Positions 8,909-17,351 of a stretch of DNA of 64,000 nt are shown here, piece after piece. The stretch covers positions 186,001 through 250,000 of the forward strand of contig NZ_JAMRXH010000006.1 of the NCBI RefSeq assembly GCF_023740735.1, written 5' to 3'. The notes beneath the pieces are model-generated. The model saw nothing but the letters and a program-made list of their open reading frames with translations. It was not told the DNA's origin and did no database searches. Made by a program: the position numbers and the translations under genes. This DNA is from Nocardia sp. CDC159 (GTDB lineage: Bacteria; Actinomycetota; Actinomycetes; Mycobacteriales; Mycobacteriaceae). Every line of letters starts with the position of its first letter. The first letter of the stretch is position 1.

Positions 8909-9467
8909 CCGACCGATCGTGCAGCGGATGTGCCAGCACGGCGAACCGGAACAGCATCAGCGCCCCGCTGAGCTGTAGGACCGCCAGCGGCACCTCCGCG
9001 AGCAGGGCGGTGCCGACCGAGATCCAGACATCCCCGGAGTCGGCGGTCACGATGTCGAACCAGGCGTCGACGAGCAGCAGTAGTCCGGTCCCGAACGCGG
9101 GCAGGAGCAACAGCAGTCGTCGGCGCCAGCCCAGATAGGCCGTGGCCGCCATCATCAACACCAGCACGATGTCGAAGCCGATCCAGGCCAGCGACCAGTT
9201 CCGGGCGTGATACTCGGCGGGCAGCGTCAGCCCCAGATAGACCAGCCACGGAATCATGGCGAGGGTCCCGCCGACCATGAGCGTCAGCCGCAGCCGCCGA
9301 TGCAACCGCACCACCTCCGGCGGCGGCAGCAACGGCTCGATCGGCTCCCGCAACCGCCGGATCAGATCCCGGCGCTGAAACTCCGACAGGGCCGCGATCT
9401 CGGCATCACTGAGGACCCCGGTCGTCGCGGCCCATGGCGACCGGTCCTCCTCGGCGGGACGAACCAT
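8877..9467 (-). CDS. Membrane protein of unknown function, four to five TM segments
   Basis: A 196-residue protein with a soluble N-terminus of about 60 residues (SDAEIAALSEFQRRDLIRRL) followed by four or five hydrophobic helices (LMVGGTLAMIPWLVYLGL, GFDIVLVLMMAATAYLG, LLLLPAFGTGLLLLVDA, ALLAEVPLAVLQLSGALML). No catalytic motif is visible and I do not recognise a named family. The ATG at 9467 has an AGGAT ribosome site. It lies 23 nt after the SRPBCC gene on the same strand, so the two probably share an mRNA. It overlaps the dimethylargininase gene tail to tail. Confidence 0.75.
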   Translation of the reverse strand: MVRPAEEDRSPWAATTGVLSDAEIAALSEFQRRDLIRRLREPIEPLLPPPEVVRLHRRLRLTLMVGGTLAMIPWLVYLGLTLPAEYHARNWSLAWIGFDIVLVLMMAATAYLGWRRRLLLLLPAFGTGLLLLVDAWFDIVTADSGDVWISVGTALLAEVPLAVLQLSGALMLFRFAVLAHPLHDRSVSPWRARLPF

Positions 9468-9490
9468 GGGTTCATCCTGCCGCACCGGAT

Positions 9491-9931
9491 TCAGCCGCGG
9501 CGCAGCCGTTCGTCGATGGCGCGGAATCCCGCGGCGAAGACGTCCGCGCTGATCGACGCGGCGACCGGAGCCAGGGCCACGCCCTCGGTGGTGAAGTCGG
9601 CCCACCATTGGGCGAAGGTCTTGCCGGAGTCGGTGACCGGGATCAGCCGCACCCCCGCGATGTAGTCGCGCACCGGCATCGTGGTCTCGATGATCGCGTA
9701 TTCGAATTCGAATTCGCCCGGCTCGAACTTCAGCAGTCGCTCGCGCACGAATCCGTCCGTCAGTGTCAGATACCGCATCGCGCCGACCGTGCGCGCGTCC
9801 GGGCCCGCCTCGAGGCGGCTTTCGCGGATCGCCGGATGGAATGCGTCCAGTCCGTCGAAGTCGTCGAAGAATGCCCAGACCCGTTCGATCGGCGCATCGA
9901 GGACCGAGCTGGCGAATGCGGTGTGCTGCAT
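9491..9931 (-). CDS. SRPBCC (START/Bet v1-like) ligand-binding protein
   Basis: A 146-residue polyketide-cyclase/SRPBCC-type protein. It begins with the typical strand-helix pattern (TAFASSVLDAPIERVWAFFDDFDGLDAFHPAI) and ends with the long C-terminal helix (VFAAGFRAIDERLRRG). Members bind hydrophobic small molecules or act on them in a deep cavity, and no specific substrate can be inferred. It is upstream of, and probably cotranscribed with, the membrane protein that ends at 8877. Confidence 0.82.
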   Translation of the reverse strand: MQHTAFASSVLDAPIERVWAFFDDFDGLDAFHPAIRESRLEAGPDARTVGAMRYLTLTDGFVRERLLKFEPGEFEFEYAIIETTMPVRDYIAGVRLIPVTDSGKTFAQWWADFTTEGVALAPVAASISADVFAAGFRAIDERLRRG

Positions 9932-10038
9932 GGGATGTCCTTCTTCGCGTCACGAACGCGTTCGGTTGCCGGGCATTGCGGCCAAGCTACCAAAAGATTG
10001 TGCGGGTCAACCATATTCGCGTCTCGAGACAGCGCCGG

Positions 10039-11277
10039 TCAGGCGCCCCGCGGCGGCTCCACCCGATAGCCGGTGGGCGTGGCGACGATGTCGGTGACCG
10101 GACCGCGCGGACGTCCGCACCGGCGATCGCAGCCGGACCAGTGCTGACGGCCCGTCGCGACGATCCGCTCGGCCGGGAGTTCGGCGCCGGGGGCCGGGGT
10201 GGTGCTGGTGGGATAGGCCGCATTGCCGTTGGTTTCGCTGGGGAGGACGGGGCCGTCGTCGTGCACGCGGCCCGAGGCGACGGCCGTCGCCGCATCGACG
10301 CGAACATCGGTGTGGGACTTGGCGCAGCCGGGTTTGCCCGCGCAGGCGGTGACCAGCAGCCAGGGGGATTCGGCGTCGAAGATCAGACCCATGGGGGCCA
10401 GCACCCGCACCACCTGTTCGGCGGCCCACTCGTCGAGATCGGGCACGATCAGGCTGCGCCAGGGCGTGATCAGGATCGGGCGGTCCACGGCCGTGAGGAA
10501 TTCCGCCGTCCGGGCGGGCAGACTCCCCAGGGGCACGCCGGCGCCCAGCGCCACCCGGTCGTCGGCCTGGGTGAACCACCCGACCGGAATATCATGGCGC
10601 ACAGGAAGTTCCACCGGCTCGGCGGTCGGCGCGAGGCCCAGTGCCGCCACGATTCGCGCCGCGCCGTGCGGGATCTCGTGCAGCCGCCAGTGATCTCCGC
10701 GTAGGTCCTGGAACACGTGCGCGGCGGCCACCAACACCGGTAGCACTTCCGCGCGCCCGAGCCGGATACCGCTGTCGCGCCCACCCAGCAGCAGTGCGTA
10801 CGCCTCGGCGTCGGTGGCGTGGATGCCGAGGTCGCCGCCGAGTCCGCTGACATCGCCGCGCCCGTCGTCGAGGGTGAACAGCACGCGCCCCGGCAGCTCC
10901 GCCAGCCGCGGCGCGGCTCGCAACTGCGCGTCCAGCAGCGGCACCAGCTGCTGCACATCGGTCCGGCCACCGACCCGGCCGGACAGCGGCGAGGCGACGA
11001 TATTGCGCACCCGCTCGTGGGTGGGACTCGGCAGCAGATCGGCCGCCGCGAGTCGCGCGGCCAGGGCGTCCGCATCGCGCATCCGGCGCAGCTGCACATT
11101 GCCGCGCGAGGTCAGTTCGATCGCGCCGTCGCCCAGCTCCCGGGCGGCCTCGGCCAGCGCCCGCAGCTGATCCGGTCGAAGCAGCCCGCCGGGCAGGCGA
11201 ATCCTGGCCAGCGGACCGTCGGCGGCCCGATGCAGCCGCAGGACGCCGGGGCAGGAATCGGGTTCGGAACGCGTCAT
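10039..11277 (-). CDS. cobG: Precorrin-3B synthase
   Basis: CobG is the oxygen-dependent monooxygenase that makes precorrin-3B from precorrin-3A and defines the aerobic pathway. The 412-residue protein has nitrite/sulfite-reductase-like repeats (ELTSRGNVQLRRM near residue 60) and the 4Fe-4S/siroheme-type Cys motifs CAGKPGC (about residues 312-318) and CDRRC (about 383-387). Between them lies a Pro/Thr-rich insertion of about 25 residues (SETNGNAAYPTSTTPAPG), unusual for the family. The ATG at 11277 has a GGGAGG ribosome site and lies 12 nt after the preceding small membrane protein gene, so it is the third gene of that operon. Confidence 0.93.
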   Translation of the reverse strand: MTRSEPDSCPGVLRLHRAADGPLARIRLPGGLLRPDQLRALAEAARELGDGAIELTSRGNVQLRRMRDADALAARLAAADLLPSPTHERVRNIVASPLSGRVGGRTDVQQLVPLLDAQLRAAPRLAELPGRVLFTLDDGRGDVSGLGGDLGIHATDAEAYALLLGGRDSGIRLGRAEVLPVLVAAAHVFQDLRGDHWRLHEIPHGAARIVAALGLAPTAEPVELPVRHDIPVGWFTQADDRVALGAGVPLGSLPARTAEFLTAVDRPILITPWRSLIVPDLDEWAAEQVVRVLAPMGLIFDAESPWLLVTACAGKPGCAKSHTDVRVDAATAVASGRVHDDGPVLPSETNGNAAYPTSTTPAPGAELPAERIVATGRQHWSGCDRRCGRPRGPVTDIVATPTGYRVEPPRGA

Positions 11278-11289
11278 GACCCTCCCAGC

Positions 11290-11634
11290 CTACGGGCCGG
11301 GCAGATCGGACCTACGGTCGCCGGTTCGGGGGTACGGCCTCGGTGGGGCGTCGCGGCGGGTGACGAAGGGCGGGGTCCGCTGCCAGGAATCGACGAGCAG
11401 ATTGGGCGTGGCGTGGTGCTCGACGTGATCGCGATGGACCGTCGTGGCGATGAGCACGACGGCCAGGACGAACGCGCCCGCACAGATGCCGCCGCACAGC
11501 ACCGCCCAGCGGGTGTTGCTCGTCCCGGCCGCGGTCAGCGCGATGGCCAGCGTCGCGAATCCGATCAGCACGCAGAAGTACCCGGCCCAGGCCACGAAGC
11601 GGTTGCGGCGAACCCAGCGCGGGGTCGCCGACAT
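11290..11634 (-). CDS. Small two-TM membrane protein with HH motif (tandem copy 2)
   Basis: A 114-residue protein with N-terminal WVRRNRF, two hydrophobic segments (GYFCVLIGFATLAIALTAA and LCGGICAGAFVLAVVLIA) and then the motif HRDHVEHHATPNLLVDSW, followed by a basic, Pro-rich tail. The neighbouring gene encodes a clear paralogue with the same layout. The two genes abut with no spacer: the upstream TAG is followed directly by this ATG. It is followed after 12 nt by cobG. Function is unknown; the conserved paired His next to Asp and Glu could bind a metal, which would be notable beside cobalt-inserting cobN, but this is only inference. Confidence 0.78.
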   Translation of the reverse strand: MSATPRWVRRNRFVAWAGYFCVLIGFATLAIALTAAGTSNTRWAVLCGGICAGAFVLAVVLIATTVHRDHVEHHATPNLLVDSWQRTPPFVTRRDAPPRPYPRTGDRRSDLPGP

Positions 11635-11952
11635 CTAGGACCATCCCCTTTCCGGCCGCTCGTCCGCCGGGTCGTGGCCCTTCCAGGGCGGCTCCGGGAC
11701 ATAGCTGTCCGACAGCAGATGCGGCGTCTCGTGGTGATCGACCCGGTCGCGCCGAGCGGTCGATTCGAATACCAGCAGGCCCGTGATCGCCACGGCCGCA
11801 CACAGTCCGGCGGCGGCGATGGCCAGCCCGCTGCGGTGGCCCGCGGCCGCCGCGAGTGCCATGGCCAGCAATGCCACGGCAATCATCATGCAGACAATTC
11901 CTGACCAGGCAGCGAAACGGTTGCGCCTGGCCCACCCGGGTGAGTTCGGCAT
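11635..11952 (-). CDS. Small two-TM membrane protein with HH motif (tandem copy 1)
   Basis: A 105-residue paralogue of the next gene. It shares WARRNRFAAWSG at the N-terminus, two TM segments (IVCMMIAVALLAMALAAAA and IAAAGLCAAVAITGLLVF), and the motif RRDRVDHHETPHLLSDSY. The ATG at 11952 is preferred over a GTG at 11991 because it aligns with the start of the paralogue. It is the first gene of an apparent three-gene operon ending in cobG, and is divergent from the riboswitch-controlled cobN. I do not recognise the family. Confidence 0.75.
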   Translation of the reverse strand: MPNSPGWARRNRFAAWSGIVCMMIAVALLAMALAAAAGHRSGLAIAAAGLCAAVAITGLLVFESTARRDRVDHHETPHLLSDSYVPEPPWKGHDPADERPERGWS

Positions 11953-12039
11953 ATTCACAGCGTACGCTCCGACCGGTCGGTCTGATAGCACCGGACGGCC
12001 CGCGACACCCGGAAGCCTTTGTGTTCGACACGCCGCTAG

Positions 12040-12089
12040 AAGCGGACATAAGGCGCGGGTTTGCGCATAAGGGGTGCGGCTGTCCGTTT
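12040..12089. promoter_or_regulatory. Inverted repeat in the cobN / cobG-operon divergent region
   Basis: Arms AAGCGGACA (12040-12048) and TGTCCGTTT (12081-12089) are inverted repeats with one mismatch. They enclose a 32-nt segment that itself has GCGC repeats and two copies of GCATAAGG/ACATAAGG-like sequence. It lies upstream of the riboswitch and between the divergent cobN and membrane-protein/cobG units, so it could be an operator for either or a structured RNA element. Confidence 0.35.
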
Positions 12090-12164
12090 CGGCGTTGCGT
12101 CGATTTCAGCCCGCGGGCACTGTGGGCGATGCGGGCGGTGGCCGAAGGCCGTAGCCCACCCGGG

Positions 12165-12262
12165 GGCGATGTAGCATCCGGGGGCTCGTCGAAAAGAGGA
12201 AACCGGTGCAATTCCGGTGCGGTCGCGCCACTGTGACAGTCAGACCCTCTCGGCGAGCGCGA
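12165..12262 (+). ncRNA. Cobalamin riboswitch upstream of cobN
   Basis: The stretch contains the conserved aptamer core in order: GAGGAAACCGGTG, ATTCCGGTGCGGTCGC and the B12 box GCCACTGTGACAG, then GTCAGACCCTC. The 5' part includes GATGTAGCATCC. Boundaries are approximate. The cobN ribosome site (GAGGAAGG, just before GTG 12301) lies about 30 nt further on, close enough to be hidden by the expression platform. No terminator with a U-tract is seen. Control of translation by adenosylcobalamin is therefore the likely mode. Confidence 0.88.
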
Positions 12263-12300
12263 CATCCGTGCTGGGCGCGTCACCCGAGGAAGGCCGAACC

Positions 12301-15300
12301 GTGATTCTGCTGCTGTCCACCTCCGACACCGATCTGCTGTCCGCGCGCGCCAGCGGCGCGGACTACCGGCTCGCCAATCCGTCCCGATTGCTGCTCGACG
12401 ACCTGCCCGCGCTGCTGGACGGCGTGAATCTGGCCGTCGTGCGCATCCTCGGTGGCCGCCGGGCCTGGGAGGAGGGCCTTGAAGCGTTGCGCGCCAGTGG
12501 GATTCCGGTGGTGGCGGTCGGCGGCGAGATGGCCCCCGACGCCGAGTTGATGGAATGTTCCACCGTCCCCGGCGGTGTCGCCGCGGATGCGCACAACTAC
12601 CTTGCCGCGGGCGGTGCGGGCAATCTGCGCCAGCTGCACAACTTCCTGTCCGATACGGTGCTGCTCACCGGTCACGGCTTCGAGCCGCCGGTGCAGCTGC
12701 CGAACTGGGGCGAATTGGAGCGCACCGCGCGGAGTTTCGACGAGTCGGTTGCGACCATCGCCGTCCTGTACTACCGCGCCCAGCACCTGGCCGGGAACAC
12801 CGCCTATATCGACGCGCTGTGCACGGCCATCGAGAATGCCGGGGCCCGTCCGCTGCCGCTGTACTGTGCCTCGCTGCGCACCGCCGAGCCGGAGTTGATC
12901 CAGACCCTGCGCGGAGCCGACGCGCTGGTGGTCACGGTCCTGGCGGCAGGCGGCAGCAAGCCCGCGGCGGCCGCGGCCGGTGGCGACGACGCCGCCTGGG
13001 ACATCGGCGAACTCGCGGATCTGGACGTCCCGATCCTGCAGGCGCTGTGCCTGACCAGTGGCCGCGTCCAGTGGGAGGACAACGACGACGGCCTGTCCCC
13101 CCTGGATGTGGCCACCCAGGTGGCGGTGCCCGAATTCGACGGGCGCATCATCACGGTTCCGTTCTCGTTCAAGGAGTTCGACGCCGACGGCCTGTCGACC
13201 TATGTGCCCGATCCGGAGCGCGCGGCGCGAGTGGCGGGTATCGCGGTGCGCCATGCCCGGTTGCGGCACATTCCGGCCGAGCGGCGGCGGGTCGCGATCG
13301 TGTGGTCGGCCTATCCGACCAAGCATGCCCGCATCGGCAATGCCGTGGGTCTGGACACTCCGGCCAGTGCGATCCGGCTGCTCACCGAGATGCGTTCGGC
13401 CGGTTACGACCTCGGCGCGCCGGGCGAGGTGCCCGGACTCGAGGAGCGTGACGGCGATGCCCTGATCCACGCGATCATCGCCGCGGGCGGGCAGGATCCG
13501 GACTGGCTCACCGCCGAACAGTTGGAGGGCAATCCGATCCGCATCGGCGCGCGCCGCTATGCCGCCTGGTTCGAGACCTTGCCGGAGCAGTTGCGCGCGG
13601 CCGTGATCGAGGCGTGGGGACCGCCGCCGGGCGAGCTGTACGTCGACCGCTCGGCCGATCCGGAGGGCGAGATCGTCATCGCCGCACTGCGTTTCGGCAA
13701 TATCGTGCTGATGGTGCAACCGCCGCGCGGATTCGGCGAGAATCCGGTGGCGATCTACCACGATCCGGATCTGCCGCCGAGCCACCACTATCTGGCCGCC
13801 TATCGCTGGATCTCCGATCCGGACGGATTCGGCGCGGATGCCATGGTGCACCTGGGCAAGCACGGCAATCTGGAATGGCTGCCCGGTAAGACCCTCGGCA
13901 TGTCCGCGGCGTGCGCGACGGATGCGGCGCTGGGCGATCTGCCACTGATCTACCCGTTCCTGGTCAACGATCCGGGCGAGGGCACCCAGGCCAAGCGGCG
14001 CGCGCACGCCACCCTGGTCGACCACCTCATCCCGCCGATGGCCCGCGCCGAGACCTACGGCGACATCTCCCGGTTGGAACAGCTGCTCGACGAGCATGCC
14101 AACATCTCGGCCCTGGATCCGGCCAAGCTGCCCGCGATCCGCCAGCAGATCTGGACCCTGATGCGGGCGGCCAAGATGGACCACGACCTGGGTCTGACCG
14201 AGCGTCCGGACGAGGACTCCTTCGACGACATGCTGCTGCATGTCGACGGTTGGCTGTGCGAGATCAAGGATGTGCAGATCCGCGACGGCCTGCATGTGCT
14301 GGGCCAGGCGCCGGTGGGCGAGGGCGAACTGGATCTGGTGCTGGCCATGTTGCGCGCTCGTCAGTTGTGGGGCGGGGAGATCGCGGTGCCGGGCCTGCGG
14401 GAGGCGTTGGGACTCGACGAGTCCGGCGGCGAATCGCGGGATCGCGTCGATGCGGTGGAGTCGCGTGCCCGGGCGTTGCTGGGGGCGTTGCAGGCGGCCG
14501 ACTGGTCGGTCGATGCCGTGGACGATGTGCTGGCGCGGCTGGTAGTGACCGCCGAGCAGAGCGAGGATGTGGCCGTCGCGCAGGTAGCTGCGCCTGCGGC
14601 GGACGCCGAGGGCGCGCTCGCGACGGTGACGGGCAGCGGCGCGGTGCCTACCCGGATCGCGGTCTCGGCGGAGCGGGTGGACACGCTGCGCGCCGTCCTG
14701 CGCTTCGCCGCCACCGAGGTGGTGCCGCGGCTGCGGCAGACCGGCGTGGAGATCGACCGGATTCTGCACGCCCTCGACGGCGGCTTCATTCCCGCCGGGC
14801 CGAGCGGATCGCCGCTGCGCGGGCTGATCAATGTGCTGCCGACCGGGCGCAACTTCTACTCGGTGGATCCGAAGGCCGTGCCGTCGCGGCTGGCCTGGGA
14901 AACCGGTCAGGCCATGGCGGATTCGCTGTTGCAGCGCTATCTCGCCGATCACGGGGAGTATCCGCGCTCGGTCGGACTGTCGGTGTGGGGTACCTCGGCC
15001 ATGCGCACCTCCGGCGACGATATCGCCGAGGTGCTCGCGCTGCTGGGGGTGCGACCGGTGTGGGACGAGGCCAGCCGCCGCGTCACCACCATCGAGGCGA
15101 TCCCGCTCGCCGAGCTGGAGCGCCCGCGCATCGATGTGACCGTGCGCATCTCCGGCTTCTTCCGCGATGCGTTCCCGCATGTAGTGACGCTGCTCGACGA
15201 TGCGGTGCGGCTGGTGGCCGAGCTCGACGAGCCCGCCGAGTCGAATTACGTTCGCGCCCATGCCGAGTCGGATCTGGCCGCGCACGGTGATGCCCGCCGC

Positions 15301-16020
15301 GCGACCACCCGCATCTTCGGGTCCAAGCCGGGCACCTACGGAGCGGGCCTGCTGCAGCTGATCGATTCCAAGAGCTGGCGCACCGACGACGATCTGGCGC
15401 AGGTCTACACCGCCTGGGGCGGCTACGCCTACGGTCGCGATCTCGACGGCGCACCGGCGGCCGAGGATATGCGCAGCGCCTACCGTCGAATCGCGGTGGC
15501 GGCCAAGAACACCGACACTCGCGAGCACGACATCGCCGATTCCGACGACTACTTCCAGTACCACGGCGGCATGGTGGCGGCGGTGCGGGCGCTGACCGGG
15601 AAGAATCCGGAGGCTTATATCGGCGACAGCACCCGTCCCGACGCGGTGCGCACCCGAACGCTGTCGGAGGAGACCACCCGCGTGTTCCGGGCCCGCGTGG
15701 TGAATCCACGCTGGCTCGAGGCGATGCGCCGACACGGGTACAAGGGTGCGTTCGAAATGGCGGCCACCGTCGACTATCTGTTCGGCTACGATGCCACCAC
15801 CAATGTCGTTGCCGATTGGATGTATGAAAAGCTTTCGGAGAGTTACGTTTTCGACGACGTGAATCGCAAGTTCATGGAGCAGTCGAATCCGTGGGCGTTG
15901 CACGGAATCGCCGAGCGCCTGCTCGAGGCCGCCGAGCGCGGGCTCTGGGAGCACCCGGAAGCCGCTACGCTGCAGCGGTTGCGGCAGGTGTATCTGGAAA
16001 CCGAGGGCGAATTGGAATAA
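12301..16020 (+). CDS. cobN: Cobaltochelatase large subunit
   Basis: CobN is the large subunit of the aerobic, ATP-dependent CobNST chelatase that inserts Co2+ into hydrogenobyrinate a,c-diamide. The 1,239-residue protein matches the magnesium-chelatase-H family. Diagnostic segments include MVHLGKHGNLEWLPGKTLG (about residue 515), FGSKPGTYGAGLLQLI (about 1003) and VDYLFGYDATTNVV (about 1155). GTG 12301 is chosen because GAGGAAGG lies at ideal distance and the protein then begins ILLLSTSDTDLLSARAS; reading further upstream would translate the riboswitch. The CobS and CobT partners are not in the window. A strong hairpin follows at 16089. Confidence 0.96.
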   Translation: MILLLSTSDTDLLSARASGADYRLANPSRLLLDDLPALLDGVNLAVVRILGGRRAWEEGLEALRASGIPVVAVGGEMAPDAELMECSTVPGGVAADAHNYLAAGGAGNLRQLHNFLSDTVLLTGHGFEPPVQLPNWGELERTARSFDESVATIAVLYYRAQHLAGNTAYIDALCTAIENAGARPLPLYCASLRTAEPELIQTLRGADALVVTVLAAGGSKPAAAAAGGDDAAWDIGELADLDVPILQALCLTSGRVQWEDNDDGLSPLDVATQVAVPEFDGRIITVPFSFKEFDADGLSTYVPDPERAARVAGIAVRHARLRHIPAERRRVAIVWSAYPTKHARIGNAVGLDTPASAIRLLTEMRSAGYDLGAPGEVPGLEERDGDALIHAIIAAGGQDPDWLTAEQLEGNPIRIGARRYAAWFETLPEQLRAAVIEAWGPPPGELYVDRSADPEGEIVIAALRFGNIVLMVQPPRGFGENPVAIYHDPDLPPSHHYLAAYRWISDPDGFGADAMVHLGKHGNLEWLPGKTLGMSAACATDAALGDLPLIYPFLVNDPGEGTQAKRRAHATLVDHLIPPMARAETYGDISRLEQLLDEHANISALDPAKLPAIRQQIWTLMRAAKMDHDLGLTERPDEDSFDDMLLHVDGWLCEIKDVQIRDGLHVLGQAPVGEGELDLVLAMLRARQLWGGEIAVPGLREALGLDESGGESRDRVDAVESRARALLGALQAADWSVDAVDDVLARLVVTAEQSEDVAVAQVAAPAADAEGALATVTGSGAVPTRIAVSAERVDTLRAVLRFAATEVVPRLRQTGVEIDRILHALDGGFIPAGPSGSPLRGLINVLPTGRNFYSVDPKAVPSRLAWETGQAMADSLLQRYLADHGEYPRSVGLSVWGTSAMRTSGDDIAEVLALLGVRPVWDEASRRVTTIEAIPLAELERPRIDVTVRISGFFRDAFPHVVTLLDDAVRLVAELDEPAESNYVRAHAESDLAAHGDARRATTRIFGSKPGTYGAGLLQLIDSKSWRTDDDLAQVYTAWGGYAYGRDLDGAPAAEDMRSAYRRIAVAAKNTDTREHDIADSDDYFQYHGGMVAAVRALTGKNPEAYIGDSTRPDAVRTRTLSEETTRVFRARVVNPRWLEAMRRHGYKGAFEMAATVDYLFGYDATTNVVADWMYEKLSESYVFDDVNRKFMEQSNPWALHGIAERLLEAAERGLWEHPEAATLQRLRQVYLETEGELE

Positions 16021-16088
16021 TTCGCTCGCGCGTATGCCCCCCGAAACAGTGGCTTCAGCGCGTCGGCAATCAAGAGGAGCATGAGTAA

Positions 16089-16123
16089 CATCCGGGCGGT
16101 GGTTTCGAAATGTCGCCCGGATG
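16089..16123 (+). terminator. Hairpin terminator after cobN
   Basis: Perfect 10-bp stem, CATCCGGGCG (16089-16098) with CGCCCGGATG (16114-16123), and a 15-nt loop. There is no U-tract, as is usual for actinobacterial terminators. It lies 69 nt after the cobN stop. Confidence 0.65.
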
Positions 16124-16253
16124 ATGGAAGCCCTTCGGGGACAGGACAATTGGTTCCGTTTCCCGATTCGTCCTGCGGCCGGGCGCGGCGATGTTCGATC
16201 CGCTCACGCGGGCACGTTCGGGCGAATCGGCTCTTCGATTGCAGGTGACATAG

Positions 16254-16784
16254 ATGAGAATCGCGAAAGTGGCCGCCGCGGCGGTACTCTCGACGACCGC
16301 GCTGGGCGTTGCCGCGGCCACGGCTCACGGTGAGGCGAACATCGCGACGGTGCCCGTGGTCAGCAGCGTCGACCAGGGTGTCGAGTACACCGCGGCGGTG
16401 GCCGCCGACCGCTCGAGCGCAACCGTCACCCTCGCGTCCGGCAAGTTCGTGACGACACCGGCGGGCGTCTCGGTGCAGGCGCCCGACGGCTCGGTCGTCG
16501 CAACGGTGCCGACGTCCATCCAGACGGTCGCCGGTCAGCAGGTCCAGGTGGCGCCCCAGATCGATGCCGCCGCAACCACGTTGACGTTGCACCCGGTCGG
16601 CGCGGCGGTGCCGGAACCGGGGGCGGCGCAGTTCATCGGTGATGCTGGCACGACCGTCGCCGGTGTTCTGATCGGCTGTGCGATCGGTGCGCTGATCGGA
16701 CTCATCTTCCTGGTGGTGGGTCTGATTCCGGGTTGCGTCATCGGCGGCATCATCGGCGGGATCGTCGGCGCGAACCAGCCGTGA
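16254..16784 (+). CDS. Secreted protein with C-terminal glycine-zipper hairpin, paralogue 2
   Basis: A 176-residue protein with a signal peptide (KVAAAAVLSTTALGVAAA), a beta-rich domain beginning DQGVEYTAAV and a hydrophobic Gly-rich hairpin (VLIGCAIGALIGLIFLVVG, then IPGCVIGGIIGGIVG). Organisation and the DQGV and LTLHP/LTLTP motifs match the gene at 3225, so they are diverged paralogues. The tail of this copy has two Cys residues that the other lacks. It has its own leader after the cobN terminator and is followed by a very strong terminator, so it is monocistronic. Function is unknown; both copies flank cobalamin genes. Confidence 0.82.
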   Translation: MRIAKVAAAAVLSTTALGVAAATAHGEANIATVPVVSSVDQGVEYTAAVAADRSSATVTLASGKFVTTPAGVSVQAPDGSVVATVPTSIQTVAGQQVQVAPQIDAAATTLTLHPVGAAVPEPGAAQFIGDAGTTVAGVLIGCAIGALIGLIFLVVGLIPGCVIGGIIGGIVGANQP

Positions 16785-16820
16785 GATGAACCTGCGGCCG
16801 CCGCCCCGGCCGCGGGAACA

Positions 16821-16857
16821 GGGCCGCCGATCAGCAATAGCCGCTGATCGGCGGCCC
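16821..16857 (+). terminator. Strong hairpin terminator
   Basis: Perfect 15-bp stem, GGGCCGCCGATCAGC with GCTGATCGGCGGCCC, and a 7-nt loop. It lies 37 nt after the stop of the secreted-protein gene. No U-tract follows. Confidence 0.85.
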
Positions 16858-17169
16858 GCCCCGTCAGCAGACGGGACCCGCCGCGCGTAGGAATCGTTGG
16901 GCGGTGCCGCGCGGATGCTCGGGCCGCGATCGAGTTCCTCGACTGGCTCGAAACCCTCGACACCCCGTTGAATGCCGTCTCCCAGCACCACAGGCCGTGC
17001 GCGAATACCGGTAATCCGCAACGGCCGGGACCCCAGGCCTGAGCTCGAAATCGTCCTCCACCAACGATTCTTCTGTCATGAGACGCAGTATGAGCCCACG
17101 GCCCAACACGATTCCGCCGCCCGATCCACGGATCGGTCGGACTTGACAACTCGGCGGCCCTCCCGCTTG

Positions 17170-17336
17170 CCCGCCTCGAAATACCTCCGTGGTCTTCCCC
17201 GCCAACCCGTGTCCGATTGCCTCGGCGGTCCTCCCTGTTACCCCGTGTCCGATTGCCTCGGCGGCTGTCCCTGTTACCCCGTGTCCGATTGCCTCGGCGG
17301 CTGTCCCTGTGACCCCGCCTCCGAACGCCCCCGGGG
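17170..17336. repeat. 36-bp tandem repeat array, about five copies
   Basis: The core CCCGTGTCCGATTGCCTCGG recurs at 17206, 17242 and 17278 with exact 36-bp periodicity. The last two full units are nearly identical. Degenerate units flank them at about 17170 and 17314. The array sits in a 567-bp stretch between the terminator at 16857 and the end of the PPOX gene at 17352, where no gene is supported. It is contiguous, so it is not a CRISPR array. Because 36 is a multiple of three, readthrough of the minus-strand gene would give a 12-residue repeat. Confidence 0.85.
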
Positions 17337-17351
17337 CGGGCGGAGGCGGGG

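Noticed and set aside
12217..12300. Upstream extension of cobN
   Set aside because: The extra 28 residues would be translated from the riboswitch; GTG 12301 has an ideal ribosome site.
12280..16149. 1,289-residue minus-strand frame opposite cobN
   Set aside because: Low-complexity Arg/Gln-rich sequence, fully covered by a recognisable cobN on the other strand.
17170..17336. CRISPR array
   Set aside because: Repeats are contiguous with no spacers and no cas genes are present.
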